Assembly: GCA_009763385.1 (NCBI GenBank)
Contig: CM019824.1
Coordinates: forward strand, 105,852,660-105,916,659
Source: Coix lacryma-jobi var. lacryma-jobi
Lineage: Eukaryota; Streptophyta; Magnoliopsida; Poales; Poaceae
DNA length: 64,000 nt
Direction of reading: 5' to 3'
Shown: piece after piece, positions 22,331 through 33,053 of the stretch
Layout: every line of letters begins with the position of its first letter
Numbering within the stretch: the stretch's first letter is position 1
The notes under the pieces: generated by a model
The model's database searches: none
Told to the model about the DNA's origin: nothing
The model's input: the letters and a program-made list of their open reading frames with translations, nothing else
Position numbers and translations under genes: made by a program

Positions 22331-23144
22331 TTAAAGTCATGAAATATCTCTTTCCACCTTTTGTCAACACACCATTCATCTCACAAAGATCAGAATGTAT
22401 GAGTTCTAGAGGTGCCAAGTTTCTCTCCTCCGCTGCCTTGTGAGGCTTGCGAGGTTGCTTTGATTGCACACAACTATGGCACTTAGAACCTTTGGCAATA
22501 GTGAAATATGGAATTAAACTCCGGCTAGACAAACGTGACATTAAACCAAAGTTCACATGACATAAACGAGAATGCCAAATATTAGAACTATCATTAATTG
22601 TGCCACAAATATGATTTACTGACTTATTACAAAAATCTGCCAAAGATAGGCGGAACAAACCTCCGCAATCATAGCCTTTACCAATAAATTGTCCATGCTT
22701 AGACATAACTACTTTATTGGACTCTAAAACTACTTTAAAACCATCTCTCAAAAGAAGAGATACGCTAACAAGGTTCTTGCGTATAGTAGGGACATGCTGC
22801 ACGTTCTTCAGTTGCACGATCTTCCCCGAAGTAAACTTCAGATCTACGGTGCCAACACCACGAACAGAAGCATGTGATCCATTCCCCATTAGGATGGAGG
22901 AACCTTGGAGCCCCTGATAAGAAGAAAACAGAGAGATATCAGCACACACGTGAATATTAGCACCTGTATCAACCCACCAATTTGGTGATTGAAATACTGA
23001 TAGTACAGTAGGAAAATTACCATACCCGTCATCAGCATCGCTAGTAGTCACAAGGTTGACATTCTTCTTTTTCCCTTTGCGGTCCGCTCGCTCCGGACAC
23101 TCTTTGGAAAAATGCCCAAGCTCTCCACAAGTGAAGCACGGCAA
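22296..23144 (-). pseudogene. Zinc knuckle, protease and integrase N-terminus of F
   Basis: Starts in the zinc knuckle CFTCGELGHFSKECPE (C-x2-C-x4-H-x4-C), then the aspartic protease active site WWVDTGANIHVC with an intact D-T-G. The GAG-pre-integrase zinc region follows (WHSRLCHVNF ... KCHSCVQSKQPRK), then ELIHSDLCE with the first integrase Asp and YFMTLIDDATRY. It then runs into a stop where a small deletion (near 22310) shifts the frame to the rest of pol. Both neighbouring segments belong to one ancestral gag-pol frame. Confidence 0.9.
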
Positions 23145-23854
23145 CTCTGCTTTATTCTTCTTCTTCTTCTTAAATGTAGTAGTAGTTTTGGTATTGAAAG
23201 ACTTAGGCTTTCCTTTGTACTTGCCATGGTTTTTCTGGACGAAGTGGGCGCTAGCTCTTTCCTCGTTCCCTTCTCAGTGTTATCTTTAGCCCGAGCCTTC
23301 TCTTCAACATCAAGGGATGCTATCAGGTTTTCAACTGATATTTTCTGTCTCTTGTGTTTAAGGCTTGTGGCGAAATTCCTCCAAGAGGAAGGTAGCTTTG
23401 CAATAATGCACCCAGCCACAAACTCATCGGGTATAACACAGTTGAGGAGTTCAAGCTCTTTTGCCAGACGGTGTATCTCATGAGCTTGCTCGACTATAGA
23501 TTTGTTCGCAACAATCTTGTAGTCATGAAAAGTCTCCATGATGTACAACTCTTTGCCAGCATCTGAAGCACCAAAGGTAGTTGCCAGATAATCCCACAAA
23601 GTCTTTGCGTCTTTAATGTGCAGAATTGTATCAAAGATATGATCAGCAAGGACATTCTGCACAACTCCCACAAAGATTTGGTTGGCATCCTGGAAAGCTC
23701 TCTGATCCTCTTCAGAGATATTTCCCTCCAGCATACCAGCACTCACCTAGAACACTTTCATGGCCGTCAACCAATTGGTGACCTTAACTTGCCATCTCTT
23801 AAAGTGCTCTCCAGAAAATTTTTCTGGCTTCAGCGCATCAACAAAACTAGCCAT
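23145..23854 (-). pseudogene. gag of F
   Basis: Begins at ATG 23854-23852 (MASFVDALKPEKFSGEHFKR), only 36 nt from the end of the LTR. TAG at 23749-23747 interrupts it (KVF*VSAGML, most likely TGG). It continues MLEGNISEEDQRAFQDANQI, DAKTLWDYLATTFG, HEIHRLAKELELL, SSWRNFATSLKHK and EEKARAKD, the usual copia gag (UBN2-type) blocks. A frame change near 23235 separates it from the lysine-rich stretch leading to the zinc knuckle. Confidence 0.87.
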
Positions 23855-23890
23855 AGATAATTCTGGAAACCTTTAATAAGGTTTTTGGAT

Positions 23891-24934
23891 TGTTAAAAGA
23901 ATATGCAATTTCCAGATTAAAACCAGAATATAAATCATGATAAATTGATGATCTAGATATCTCAGATTGTATTGTTTACTAGCATAGCAAAACATGCATA
24001 ACATGATCTCATACATGACAACCGGTGTAAACATAGCTCGTACACCAGATAGATTAAAAAGCAAGAACAAAGGCATAAGATATGATATAAGCATAGAGAT
24101 TAGATCACGAACGGCGTACCTTTCTGATGCTGGAGAAGACGGTGGCGGAGTCGGCGCTGGACGATCCTCGATGAGCGCTGGAGGAAGAGCTCGGAGCAGT
24201 TGACGACGAGTACGTCTTGATGCAGCGCCGCCTGACTTGGACGGTAGACGACCCGTTGTTGAAGACGAGAGCAGTCGCGCGACGAGCGCTTCCCAAAAAC
24301 CTTATTCGGCTTCTCCCGGTGCAGGATCGCAAAGACGAGGGTTCCGGAGACCTGCTCGCCCGGTCGCTGGTGCACGCAAGCGAACGGACTGGACACGACT
24401 AGACGGCAGCACAAAAGCGATATGAGGCAAACCCTAACTCGAGAGGTGTTGAGCGATGTGTTTTGGCGTGGCCGATAGGTTGCTTATATAGCCCTGTTGA
24501 ACCGACCTCGTGTCGCGATCACGATCTAAATCGGTTTAGGACTCTTGAGTCGTAACTGTTTAGGACTCTGCAACTTGAAGGCCAAGAAACCAAAAACTAA
24601 AACTGCAAAAGGAGACCGCGCTCCCGCAAGGCGCGGAGCCGGATTTCGGCGGACCATTCACGCAGGTGCCGCGCACCCGCGCAAGTCGCCACGCCACGCC
24701 CGACCTGGCGAGGCGAGGCAAGCGAGCGCGCGCGTGAGGGTTTCTCTTTCTCCTTCTCACACTAGACTTGAGAAAGTGGAGAGGACTTCCATATTTAAGC
24801 AAGTCCTCCCCTTCAACTAGCATGGTGGGACTAAAGAGTTCCACTTCCCTTCTTTGCTCACACATGAATGGGGCTTTGAGATTTATTATGAATTTCAGAA
24901 TTTGTTAATGGGCCAAGCCCATATAATTCTAACA
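23891..24934 (-). repeat. 5' LTR of F (1,044 bp)
   Basis: TGTTAAAAGAATATG to ATAATTCTAACA in plus reading. Beyond its U3 end, at 24935, D sequence from the end of gag begins directly. No TGGTATCAGAGC primer site follows its U5 end at 23890. Confidence 0.9.
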
Positions 24935-25895
24935 GGAGATACACACAACCGAAACTGAATCTAAAATTCCTTTTAATCTTAACGATGAATTGGTTGTCAT
25001 AGAACCTCCCATTATGGGAACAAACCACACTTTAGAATATGATGAACCTAATCCTCCCTTGTTCCCTTTTGAAATCGAGGATGGTCTTTTTGAAGATTTT
25101 GGGAACACCTCGAATTTTCCAATCCAAATGAAGCCTCTGGTGTATTCTACACCACTTGAGGATGACGATGGCCCGAATAATGATGCCTTCCTTTTAGAAC
25201 ATATTAAAGGACTTTCAGCCATCATGAGCCGTGAGTGGTTGGCAGAAATGGAGTTATCCACTGAGGTAGCCCAAATTATTGCCCCCTCAGAAGCTCTAAC
25301 ATGCATCCTAAAGAACACAACCATAGAGGCTCACTATAGTCCTACTGTTGGAATGAACATAATTTCAAAAGCTTTGGCTAAAAAATTACTCCCCAACGAA
25401 TCTGTGATCCCCTCTCACAGACTTCTAAGAAGTCCTTGTGGAGTTACACTTGAAAGTTATGGGATCATGAGGTCTATTCCAATGCGCATAAGAGGATCTG
25501 AGTATCGTCTAAACTTTCACATCTATGACATCTCGAACATGTCTCTCTTGATTGGTGTACCTTTTGGCACACTATTTCAAGAGCGACCCAATCAAAGCCT
25601 CTTGACTTTAAAGCTGGGAAAATCTACTATTGATATCTCACTTGCACGCTCACACAATGCAATAGTAGAACCCAAGCCCGAACAAGATCCTATTGAGGAA
25701 GTCCTAATGGCATCTTTAGAAGACGTGGCCCAACCACTCTTCAATGATGAACACTTCATTCTAGAAGAGGAAGAGTCAGCAGACCCAATTAAGATAGATC
25801 CAATGGAGGTGGCATCCCAACCCTTAATTAAATTAAAACCTCTTCCTCGAGGCTTGAAATATGTCTTTCTTAATAATAATCGAGACACCCTGTGA
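24935..25895 (+). pseudogene. gag tail and protease-like region of D, right copy
   Basis: Reads from the acidic linker through YSPTVGMNIIS and MSLLIGVPFGTLFQ to NNNRDTL and TGA (25893-25895). It is the same as the left copy apart from scattered substitutions. Around 24980-25090 this copy keeps a frame that two small indels disrupt in the left copy (TLEYDEPNPPLFPFEIEDGL). As on the left, no D-S/T-G is seen where the protease active site is expected. Confidence 0.7.
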
Positions 25896-27449
25896 TCATT
25901 AGTGACAAGCTCACTCAAGATGAAACACAACAAGTTGTCACTATTCTAGAAAGACATAGATCTGCTATAGGCTACTCACTTGAAGACCTCACAGGCATTA
26001 GTCCCGCTCTCTGCACTCATCGCATCCCCACTGATCCTAATTGCACACCTTCGAGGGAGCCACAACGGAGACTTAATAATGCTATGCGAGAGGTTGTTAA
26101 GAAAGAGGTCTTGAAGCTTTTACATGCAAGGATTATCTATCCTGTGCCACATAGCAAGTGGGTTAGCCCAGTGCAAGTCATGCCGAAGAAGGGAGGAATG
26201 ACAGTCGTAAGAAATGAAAATAATGAACTTATCCCTCAACGAACTATCACTGGGTGGCGTATGTGCATTGATTATCGGAAACTTAACAAGGCTACAAAGA
26301 AAGATCACTTCCCGTTACCCTTCATTGATGAAATGCTGGAACGGCTTGCAAACCACTATTTCTTTAGTTTCCTTGATGGGTATTCTGGGTATCATCAAAT
26401 CCCAATCCACCCAGATGACCAGAGTAAGACCACTTTTACTTGCCCGTATGGAACTTACGCATATCGACGAATGTCGTTTGGATTGTGCAATGCTCCAGCT
26501 TCTTTCCAACGGTGCATGATGTCTATTTTCTCTGAAATGATTGAGAAAATTGTGGAGGTGTTCATGGATGACTTTACCGTCTATGGCAAAACCTTCGATG
26601 ATTGTCTTAGAAATTTAGACAGAGTCTTACAACGGTGTGAAGAAAAGCACTTAGTCCTGAACTGGGAGAAATGTCACGTTATGGTTCAGGAAGGAATAGT
26701 GCTAGGACACAAGATCTCTAAGAGTGGGATAGAAGTGGATAAAGAAAAAATTGAAGTCATAGAACAACTTCCACCTCCCACAAATGTGAAAGGTGTTCGT
26801 AGCTTTTTAGGCCATGCAGGGTTCTATAGACGTTTCATTAAAAACTTTTCTCAAATTGCTAGACCCCTGACAAGCCTCTTAGCTAAAGATATGCCATTCA
26901 TCTTTAATAATGAGTGTCATGAATCTTTTCAAATCCTTAAAAAGGCACATATTTCAGCTCCAATCATCCAGCCACCTGATTGGAAGCTACCCTTTGAGAT
27001 CATGTGTGATGCCAGCGACTTTACTGTAGGAGCTGTTCTTGGCCAAACTAAAGATAAAAAACACCATGCTATATCCTATGCTAGTAAAACTTTGTCTGGG
27101 CCACAGCTCAATTATGCTACCACTGAAAAAGAGTTGCTAGCTGTTGTCTTTGCAATAGACAAGTTTAGGTCTTACTTAGTAGGAGCAAAAGTAATCATTT
27201 ACACAGATCATGCTGCTCTTAAATACCTCCTCACTAAGAAAGATGCTAAGCCTCGATTAATCCGATGGATTCTGCTACTCCAAGAATTTGACATAGAAAT
27301 AAGAGATAAGAAAGGAGTAGAGAACTCGGTAGCTGATCACTTGTCTAGGTTGCAATATAAGGAAACACATGAATTACCCATTAATGACTATCTTAGGGAC
27401 GACACACTCCTCGCGGTAACACACTCGGACCCCTGGTATGCGGATATTG
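24935..27449 (+). repeat. 2.5-kb D segment, right copy
   Basis: Counterpart of 15849-18362. Beyond 27449 this copy continues into integrase, while the left copy is cut by F at the equivalent base. Confidence 0.92.
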
Positions 27450-28719
27450 TGCATTTTATGGTTGCAGGTTATGTTCCACCAGGAGGAAACAAGAGAAAGC
27501 TCAAATATGATGCCCGCTGCCACTTATGGGATGATCCATACCTTTATCGTGTCTGCTCTGATGGATTGCTAAGGAGATGTGTCCCAATGGAAGAAGCCAC
27601 AAAGATCATAGACAGATGTCATGCATCACCCTATGGAGGACATTATGGAGCATACCGTACACATGCTAAGATTTTGCAGAGTGGATTCTTTTGGCCAACG
27701 ATGTATCAAGATACAAAGGAGTTTGTCAGAAGATGTGCCAGATGCCAAAAGCATGGAAACATTAATGCTCGAGATGTGATGCCACTCCAAAACAACCTCA
27801 AAGTGGAACTGTTTGATGTCTGGGGAATTGACTACATGGGACCATTCCCTAAGTCTGGAGATGCTGAATACATACTGGTGGCAGTGGACTACGTGTCTAA
27901 ATGGGTAGAAGCATTACCATGTCGAGCTGCAAATTCCAAGCATGCTAAATTTTTTTCCATGAAGTGATATTCCCAAGATTTGGAACACCTCGACTGGTCA
28001 TAAGTGATGGAGGATCACACTTCATTGGCAAAACCTTCAGAAAGTTCCTAGAAGAATATGGAGCCAAACACAACATTGCAACTCCATACCATCCACAGAC
28101 AAGCGGTCAAGCTGAAACATCAAATAAGCAAATCAAGAACATTCTACAAAAGACTGTGGATGAAATGGGGAAGAAATGGAAGTACAAGCTTCACGATGCA
28201 CTGTGGGCATAACGAACATCATACAAAACACCCATAGGAATGTCACCTTATCAGCTTGTGTATGGGAAAACGTGTCACCTACCTGTTGAATTAGAATTCA
28301 GAGCTCACTGGGCAATCAAGAAATGGAACATGGATCTCCACCTAGCTGGCAAGAATCATCAGATGCAAATATCAGAGCTAGAAGAATGGAGAGAGAAGGC
28401 CTACCATAGCTCTAAGATATACAAAGAAAGAACAAAAAGGTGGCATGATAAGAGAATCAAGCACAAGGAGTTCAAGCCTGGTGACAAAGTACTTCTGTTC
28501 AACTCAAGAGTAAAGCTTTTTGGTCATGGAAAACTTCGGAGTAAATGGGAAGGACCATTCAAAGTAGTGGAAACCTCATCACATGGCGCCATCACAATCC
28601 AAGACGATGAAGGTAACACATTCAAAGTAAATGGTCAACGTTTGAAAGTTTTTCTAGAACCTGAAAACTTAGAAAAAATTGATGTGATTGAATTTTTACA
28701 GTTTAAAGATCCTATCTAA
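25892..28719 (+). pseudogene. RT, RNase H and integrase of D, right copy
   Basis: RT and RNase H as in the left copy (FMDD box at about 26563-26574). Integrase follows: the zinc site HASPYGGHYGAYRTHAKIL ... CARCQKHG (H-H-C-C), DVWGIDYMGPFP (Asp 1), LVISDGGSHFIGKTF (Asp 2), YHPQTSGQAETSNKQI (Glu) and a C-terminal SKWEGPFKVVE (GPF/Y module). A frame slip in the T-run at about 27955 separates the integrase N-terminus from its core. TAA at 28210-28212 (A*RTSYKTPIGM) breaks it again. The stop TAA at 28717-28719 is the natural end. Confidence 0.92.
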
Positions 28720-30303
28720 AAAATCAATCAATCACCAAGGCTCTAGACAATTAAAACTCATATGCCTAACACTTAATCAGTTCCACGAGTTTTGTTGTCT
28801 ATTTGAGCTATGCATGATCATTAAGGAGAGTTGACAAGCAAGTGGATGTTCTACCACTGTTGGAGCACTGTCTCATCCGTCATCATCATCAATCAATGCT
28901 CTAATAGAGGAAGTACACCTCCAATGCCAGTCTACTACACTACAAGATTGAACGACTACTTCAACATCTAGCTTGGGGGAGGCCACCCCCGTGTATCCAG
29001 GTAAGTATCCTTATCGTCTTAAGTTTTCTTTCGATACATAAATAAAAATAAAATAAAAGTAAAAAAATATATGTGGGCACATGAAGGCTCACCATTAATT
29101 AAAAAGAAAAAAAATATATGGGCACATGAAGGCTCAACGCTATTAAGGGAACCGGCTTGGGGGAGACGCACCCCGGTTATCTTCGTGATCCAGGTATGTC
29201 TTATTCACAATCTTAGTTATTTATAATAACTGTGTTAGGTTAAATTAATACTATGTTAAGTTTGCTTAGTTTATTTTAAGAAGTTAATAATAAAAGAAGA
29301 ACTCTCTCTCTAATCTTTTACATGGAAATGATGAATAGTTGCTCTATCTAATTTCTTTCAAGTACCTAGCCTTCAAAGCATGAGTTCTCCTGATTAATAA
29401 TGATGCTTAAAAATAAAATTAAATATATGGGTAGCAAATGCTTGATCCAGAGTCTAGGTAATTGACACATATGATATGTGATGATCTGAGCTACTGTTAT
29501 CTTGTTCTAAAACAACACTAGAGTTCCGGAGAGTTTCCAATATTTATATGACTAATAATGGCATTGAGTTAAATTAAGCTTTGTTGACCCTATGAGAAGT
29601 TATCATGCTATTGAATTGAGATCACTTACACATTCCATCCATTTTTCGCATAAATGCTCATGATTATTTGTTCCAATCCTCTCAAAAGTTTGTTGGAAGC
29701 ATGTGGCTATTGAAAAAAAAGAAGAAAAAAAGAGAAAAAAAATCCGATGAAATAAAAAGGAACAAGTGTCTGAAACCTCAAAAAGAAAGATCCCGAGGAA
29801 ATAAAAAGGGACAAGTGTCCGAAACCTCAAAAAAAAGAGAAAAAAAATATTAAAAAAAATGGGCACGTGCCCGATAGTAGAATTAGCCTGATAGCCATGT
29901 GTTTCTAATAAAAAAAAAGAGAGTGATATATTTCAAAAGAGCATCCGACTCCATTTTCCATACACATGCACTTCTTGATTCAATGGTATGGTTGACTTTC
30001 TCTTTGGATCCATTGTTTAATTTGACAACATATGTTTTTAATCCTTTTTGAAAATTCATAAAAACTCCGGGATAATGGTGAAGTGAAAGAACTAGAGACA
30101 TAGTGTTTGATTTGATCATTCTATCTTTCAATTACTCAGGATTCAAGGTAAAGTACTAAGCCCCGTGATAAATAATATGATACTTTTTCCTATTCCATAT
30201 GAGAACTTCTATTTGAATGCTTGTGTACTTGCTAGAAGTGCAGATATTGTAGCAACTCCTGATCCATTGTTGAGATTGGCTTTGCTCGGGACTTGCAAAG
30301 GTT
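28720..30303 (+). other. Post-pol region of D, no gene
   Basis: About 1.6 kb between integrase and the purine tract. It contains two 'cttgggggag...acccc' blocks (28973-29000, 29155-29180), a repeated 'atatgtgggcacatgaaggctcacc' phrase (29070, 29115) and an A-rich patch (29715-29850). The same blocks appear in reverse orientation in C (56582-57960). Athila elements can carry an envelope-like frame here; none is recognisable. Confidence 0.7.
29715..29850. repeat. A-rich patch with a duplicated phrase
   Basis: Runs of A and GA surround two copies of 'aataaaaaggaacaagtgtc' followed by 'gaaacctcaaaaa' (near 29751 and 29799). Their reverse complements occur in C near 57080-57165, so this is an inherited feature of both elements. 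Confidence 0.7.
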
Positions 30304-30318
30304 AAGCTTGGGGGAACT
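30304..30318 (+). other. Polypurine tract of D
   Basis: AAGCTTGGGGGAACT directly precedes the 3' LTR start TGTTGATGC. Confidence 0.75.
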
Positions 30319-31673
30319 TGTTGATGCTCACTAATGCTCATAATTAACCATCAACTATTGCATGAAATGACACTAAATGAATTATAAAGCATAGTTGTAG
30401 AGTTTGAAACTAATAAGTTCCACGAGTTTTGGTGCTCTGACTTGTTTTTTAGGACATTAATATTTCACCATATAAAAGTATCTCAAGTGATGAATTGGAG
30501 TGCACCATTGCGAAGGGCTCGTCGAGATGGACATATCATTTGCTATATTCGGAGTCCCGGATGAAAAGATATTAATTTCGCATCGAAATCTGCAAAATAA
30601 GGATCTAGAAGACACCATAAGGCACCACGAGGCGGGCCACCACATGGGCCCACTGGGCCAGACCGACCGGTCCCACATGGAGACCGACCGGTCGGCCACG
30701 GAGCCTGTTTCGCCTCCGCCTTCTGGAACCTTCTTCCACCGCCTCCTAGGATGCATCTCCACCGTCCCCGAAGTCGGTTTGATCCAAGGGCTCACGTTTC
30801 AAGCTCCGGGCTATAAAACCAGACCCAGACCCCCCTCTCCAGGCATCTGCATCTTCATTATTCATCTCCATCTTCATTAACTACATCAACTCCAGAAATT
30901 AGGGTTTCAACTCCCTCAAAGTAGAAGTAGAGATCCCTCTAGTTGATCGTCTAGTTCTAGTTCTAGTTCATCTTCTAGTTCTAGATTTAGTTCTAGTTCA
31001 TCATCTAGTTGTAATCTAGAGAGAGAGAAAGGAGAAAGCTGAGGAACCGGATCTGTCGGATCTTCTTCAACATTGTACTACTGCAGGATCTGGTTTGTCT
31101 TTAGCAATCTCTGCGTTCTTCATTTATTATTTCTAAGTTCTTCATTTAATTAAGTTTAGTTCTTACTTTATTTCATTTACTGGATCTCCGTTCGTATTGA
31201 ATGCTCTAGTCTTTAGATCTGGATTAGAGTAGTAATCATTAGTGTAGATGCGGTGTCTAGGCTAGTGTTTACCTGAGTTTGCGCCCAATCCTCCGGTTAG
31301 TTGTGGTAGCTACAAGGGTGACAGCTTTGTAGATTGTTATAATCCACCACGTTAGGATTGGTGTTTCGTAGAGCTTTTTGGCAGCCTTCTCCCGATTACC
31401 CTTTTCCCAGTCTTTTTCGAGAATCGGAATGGTATTGTTGCTCCGATGTAGGTGAAGTATAGTGAGCCTGATCTTAATTAATAAAATCAACTTAGAGAAC
31501 CTTGGATAATTTCTCTCTACCATATAGTTACCTCTTTTCTTGGACGTTCTTAATTCTTCTAGTACACTTCATGTTCCCCGTGGAAATCGATACCCTGGAA
31601 TACTCTCGGGTGGAAGCTACATCGGTATCCGTGCGCTTGCGGATTATTCTGTGTGCGTTTAAAATACCCAACA
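30319..31673 (+). repeat. 3' LTR of D (1,355 bp)
   Basis: TGTTGATGCTCAC to ATACCCAACA, collinear with 13695-15052. It differs by scattered substitutions and a few short indels, such as GTGTAGATGC against AGAGC near 31240. A TATA box lies at 30812-30818 and GACCGGTC palindromes at 30665 and 30686. Confidence 0.92.
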
Positions 31674-32150
31674 ATACTGTGATGTGCTGACAAGCAATCC
31701 CATCTCGATCTTTTCCATTCACTTAAAACTTGGTTCAATTTTATGATAGACTATGAACATACCAAGTAAGTGAATGACTCAGAACTAGAGACATAGCAAC
31801 CTAGCATATATGAAAAGCACGAGTGAATTCAACACATCCCACACATGCTAGTTGCATATCTCAATGGTGAACAATTTTTAAGTTTTTTGTTCATTTAGCA
31901 AGTTCACCATATACAAAATAGCTCAGCTCACAACATGTATCAGTGATCAGAAAGAGCATAAGCTACAAGCATCATCATATAGCATCAGAGCATACTAGAC
32001 AAAGCACAGTTATATTCTAAAGAGTATAGTCATGAAGCTCGAGAAAGTGAAGATGCATGATGCAATGCAAAGACTATCATACCAGAAATGTAAAGAAAAC
32101 GAAAGAAAAGGAGTCAGTCTATAATACAATGGACAAAATGTTTCCCTCAT
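31674..32150 (-). other. Internal region of E next to D
   Basis: ATACT at 31674-31678 is the right-hand target duplication of D. The remaining AT-rich sequence, with repeated ACATGCTAG- and AAGCAC-type words, is E's region downstream of pol. No gene is seen. Confidence 0.6.
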
Positions 32151-32290
32151 CTAAAAGGGGAAACACACACCAAGCTCACCTCTCAACCTAGCAAAGGTTG
32201 ATTGGTCCAAAGGCTTGGTAAAAATATCTGCCAACTGATGATGAGTATCGACATGGCAAAGGTCGATATCACCCTTCTCAAAGTGGTATC
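32151..32290 (-). pseudogene. C-terminal tail of copia RNase H in E
   Basis: The minus strand reads RYHFEKGDIDLCHVDTHHQL, ADIFTKPLD and RLRGELGVCFPF, then stop. This is the end of a Maximus/SIRE RNase H (ADIFTKPL box). Upstream it joins gag sequence directly at about 32290, so protease, integrase, RT and most of RNase H have been deleted. The fragment cannot act alone. Confidence 0.85.
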
Positions 32291-33053
32291 GCAAGGGTGA
32301 AGTAGAAAGAACACCAGTGTTGGGCCAGCTGCTCAAAAGAACGGTTAGCAGAAAAACCATTCCTAGCACGCCTACGTGGAAAGCGATCACCACGCTTAGG
32401 AAAACATGGTCCGCTAAGGAAAGAGCGTCCATCGCGATACTCAAAACGCAGTGGAGGGAAACACTCAACTACAAAGCCACCGCCACGGGGTCCATATCCT
32501 GCAAAACCAGGATCCCGCCGGGCACGTCCTCCTCGCGGCCTAGGCCTAGGAACTTGAGGCATTGGACCTCTAGGCCTAGTAGCACGCCTTTGAACATTTG
32601 GTACATGTACATCATGGAAAGGATGGTACGTGTCCTTGTTGTTCATCTCCTTTGCACGACGCTCCTCCCTCTTACGCCGCCAAAGCAAAACTCCCTCAAG
32701 TGTCCATCTCTCCCACAGTGCTCACAATGGTACCTCACCGCTCTCATAGCGGGTTGTTGGTACTCACGGTAGTGGGTATGGATCACTTTGCCTTTCTGTG
32801 GCATAAGCTCCTCTTGGGTAGGTGGCATTGTGTCAAGCTTGTTTTTCAGATGGTTGGGTTTGGGATGCCACACTTGTTTCTTAGGTGGAGCTCTCGGAGG
32901 TTCCTCATACACTCCATCTTTGGTGTTAGGCTTGGGAGGCTCTTTAGGTGGAATCTTGGTAAGCTTGGGAGTAGCGGTGGAGTTGGACTTCTCACTCGGG
33001 TTAAGACCACTAAACTCTCCAACCTTGCCAAACGAAGATGCACACTCAACACC
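32291..33053 (-). pseudogene. C-terminal gag region of E with second zinc knuckle
   Basis: Continues gag in the same frame after the TAG at 33056-33054: PPKKQVWHPKPNHLKNKLD, then CEHCGRDGHLREFCF, a C-x2-C-x4-H-x4-C knuckle. A one-base shift near 32660 then moves to a frame reading RRKREERRAKEMNNKDTY and an Arg/Gly/Pro-rich stretch (RPRGPMPQVPRPRPRGG). The final phrase RSFEQLAQHW stops at the deletion junction with RNase H. In family members this region leads into protease. Confidence 0.8.

Larger units (their letters stand above)
18363..24934 (-). mobile_element. Element F: Ty1/copia with gag-pol
   Basis: LTRs of 1,036 bp (18363-19398) and 1,044 bp (23891-24934), both TGTTA...TAACA in plus reading, flank gag, protease, integrase, RT and RNase H on the minus strand. 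Integrase lies before RT, as in copia; the RT-RNase H wording suggests the Tork group. The bases beside the two ends (TATAG on the left, GGAGA on the right) do not match, and the flanks are overlapping parts of D, so this is not a simple insertion. Three frame breaks in gag-pol make it inactive. Confidence 0.88.
13695..31673 (+). mobile_element. Element D: Athila-lineage Ty3/gypsy, chimeric
   Basis: The 5' LTR (13695-15052), tRNA-Asp-type primer site (15060-15077), gag, protease-like, RT, RNase H, integrase, a long post-pol region, a purine tract (30304-30318) and the 3' LTR (30319-31673) are in the order of an Athila element. Element F (18363-24934) sits in the middle, and a 2.5-kb D segment occurs on both sides of F. 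Without F, D is about 11.4 kb, of which about 2.5 kb is the duplicate. It is inserted in the 3' internal part of E. Confidence 0.87.

Noticed and set aside
29603..29866. Phe-rich minus-strand frame in the A-rich patch of D
   Set aside because: It is the complement of A-runs, and the same patch in C does not keep the frame.
28720..30303. Envelope-like gene in the post-pol region of D
   Set aside because: No frame longer than about 80 codons, no signal peptide or membrane segment; A-rich and repeat-rich sequence only.
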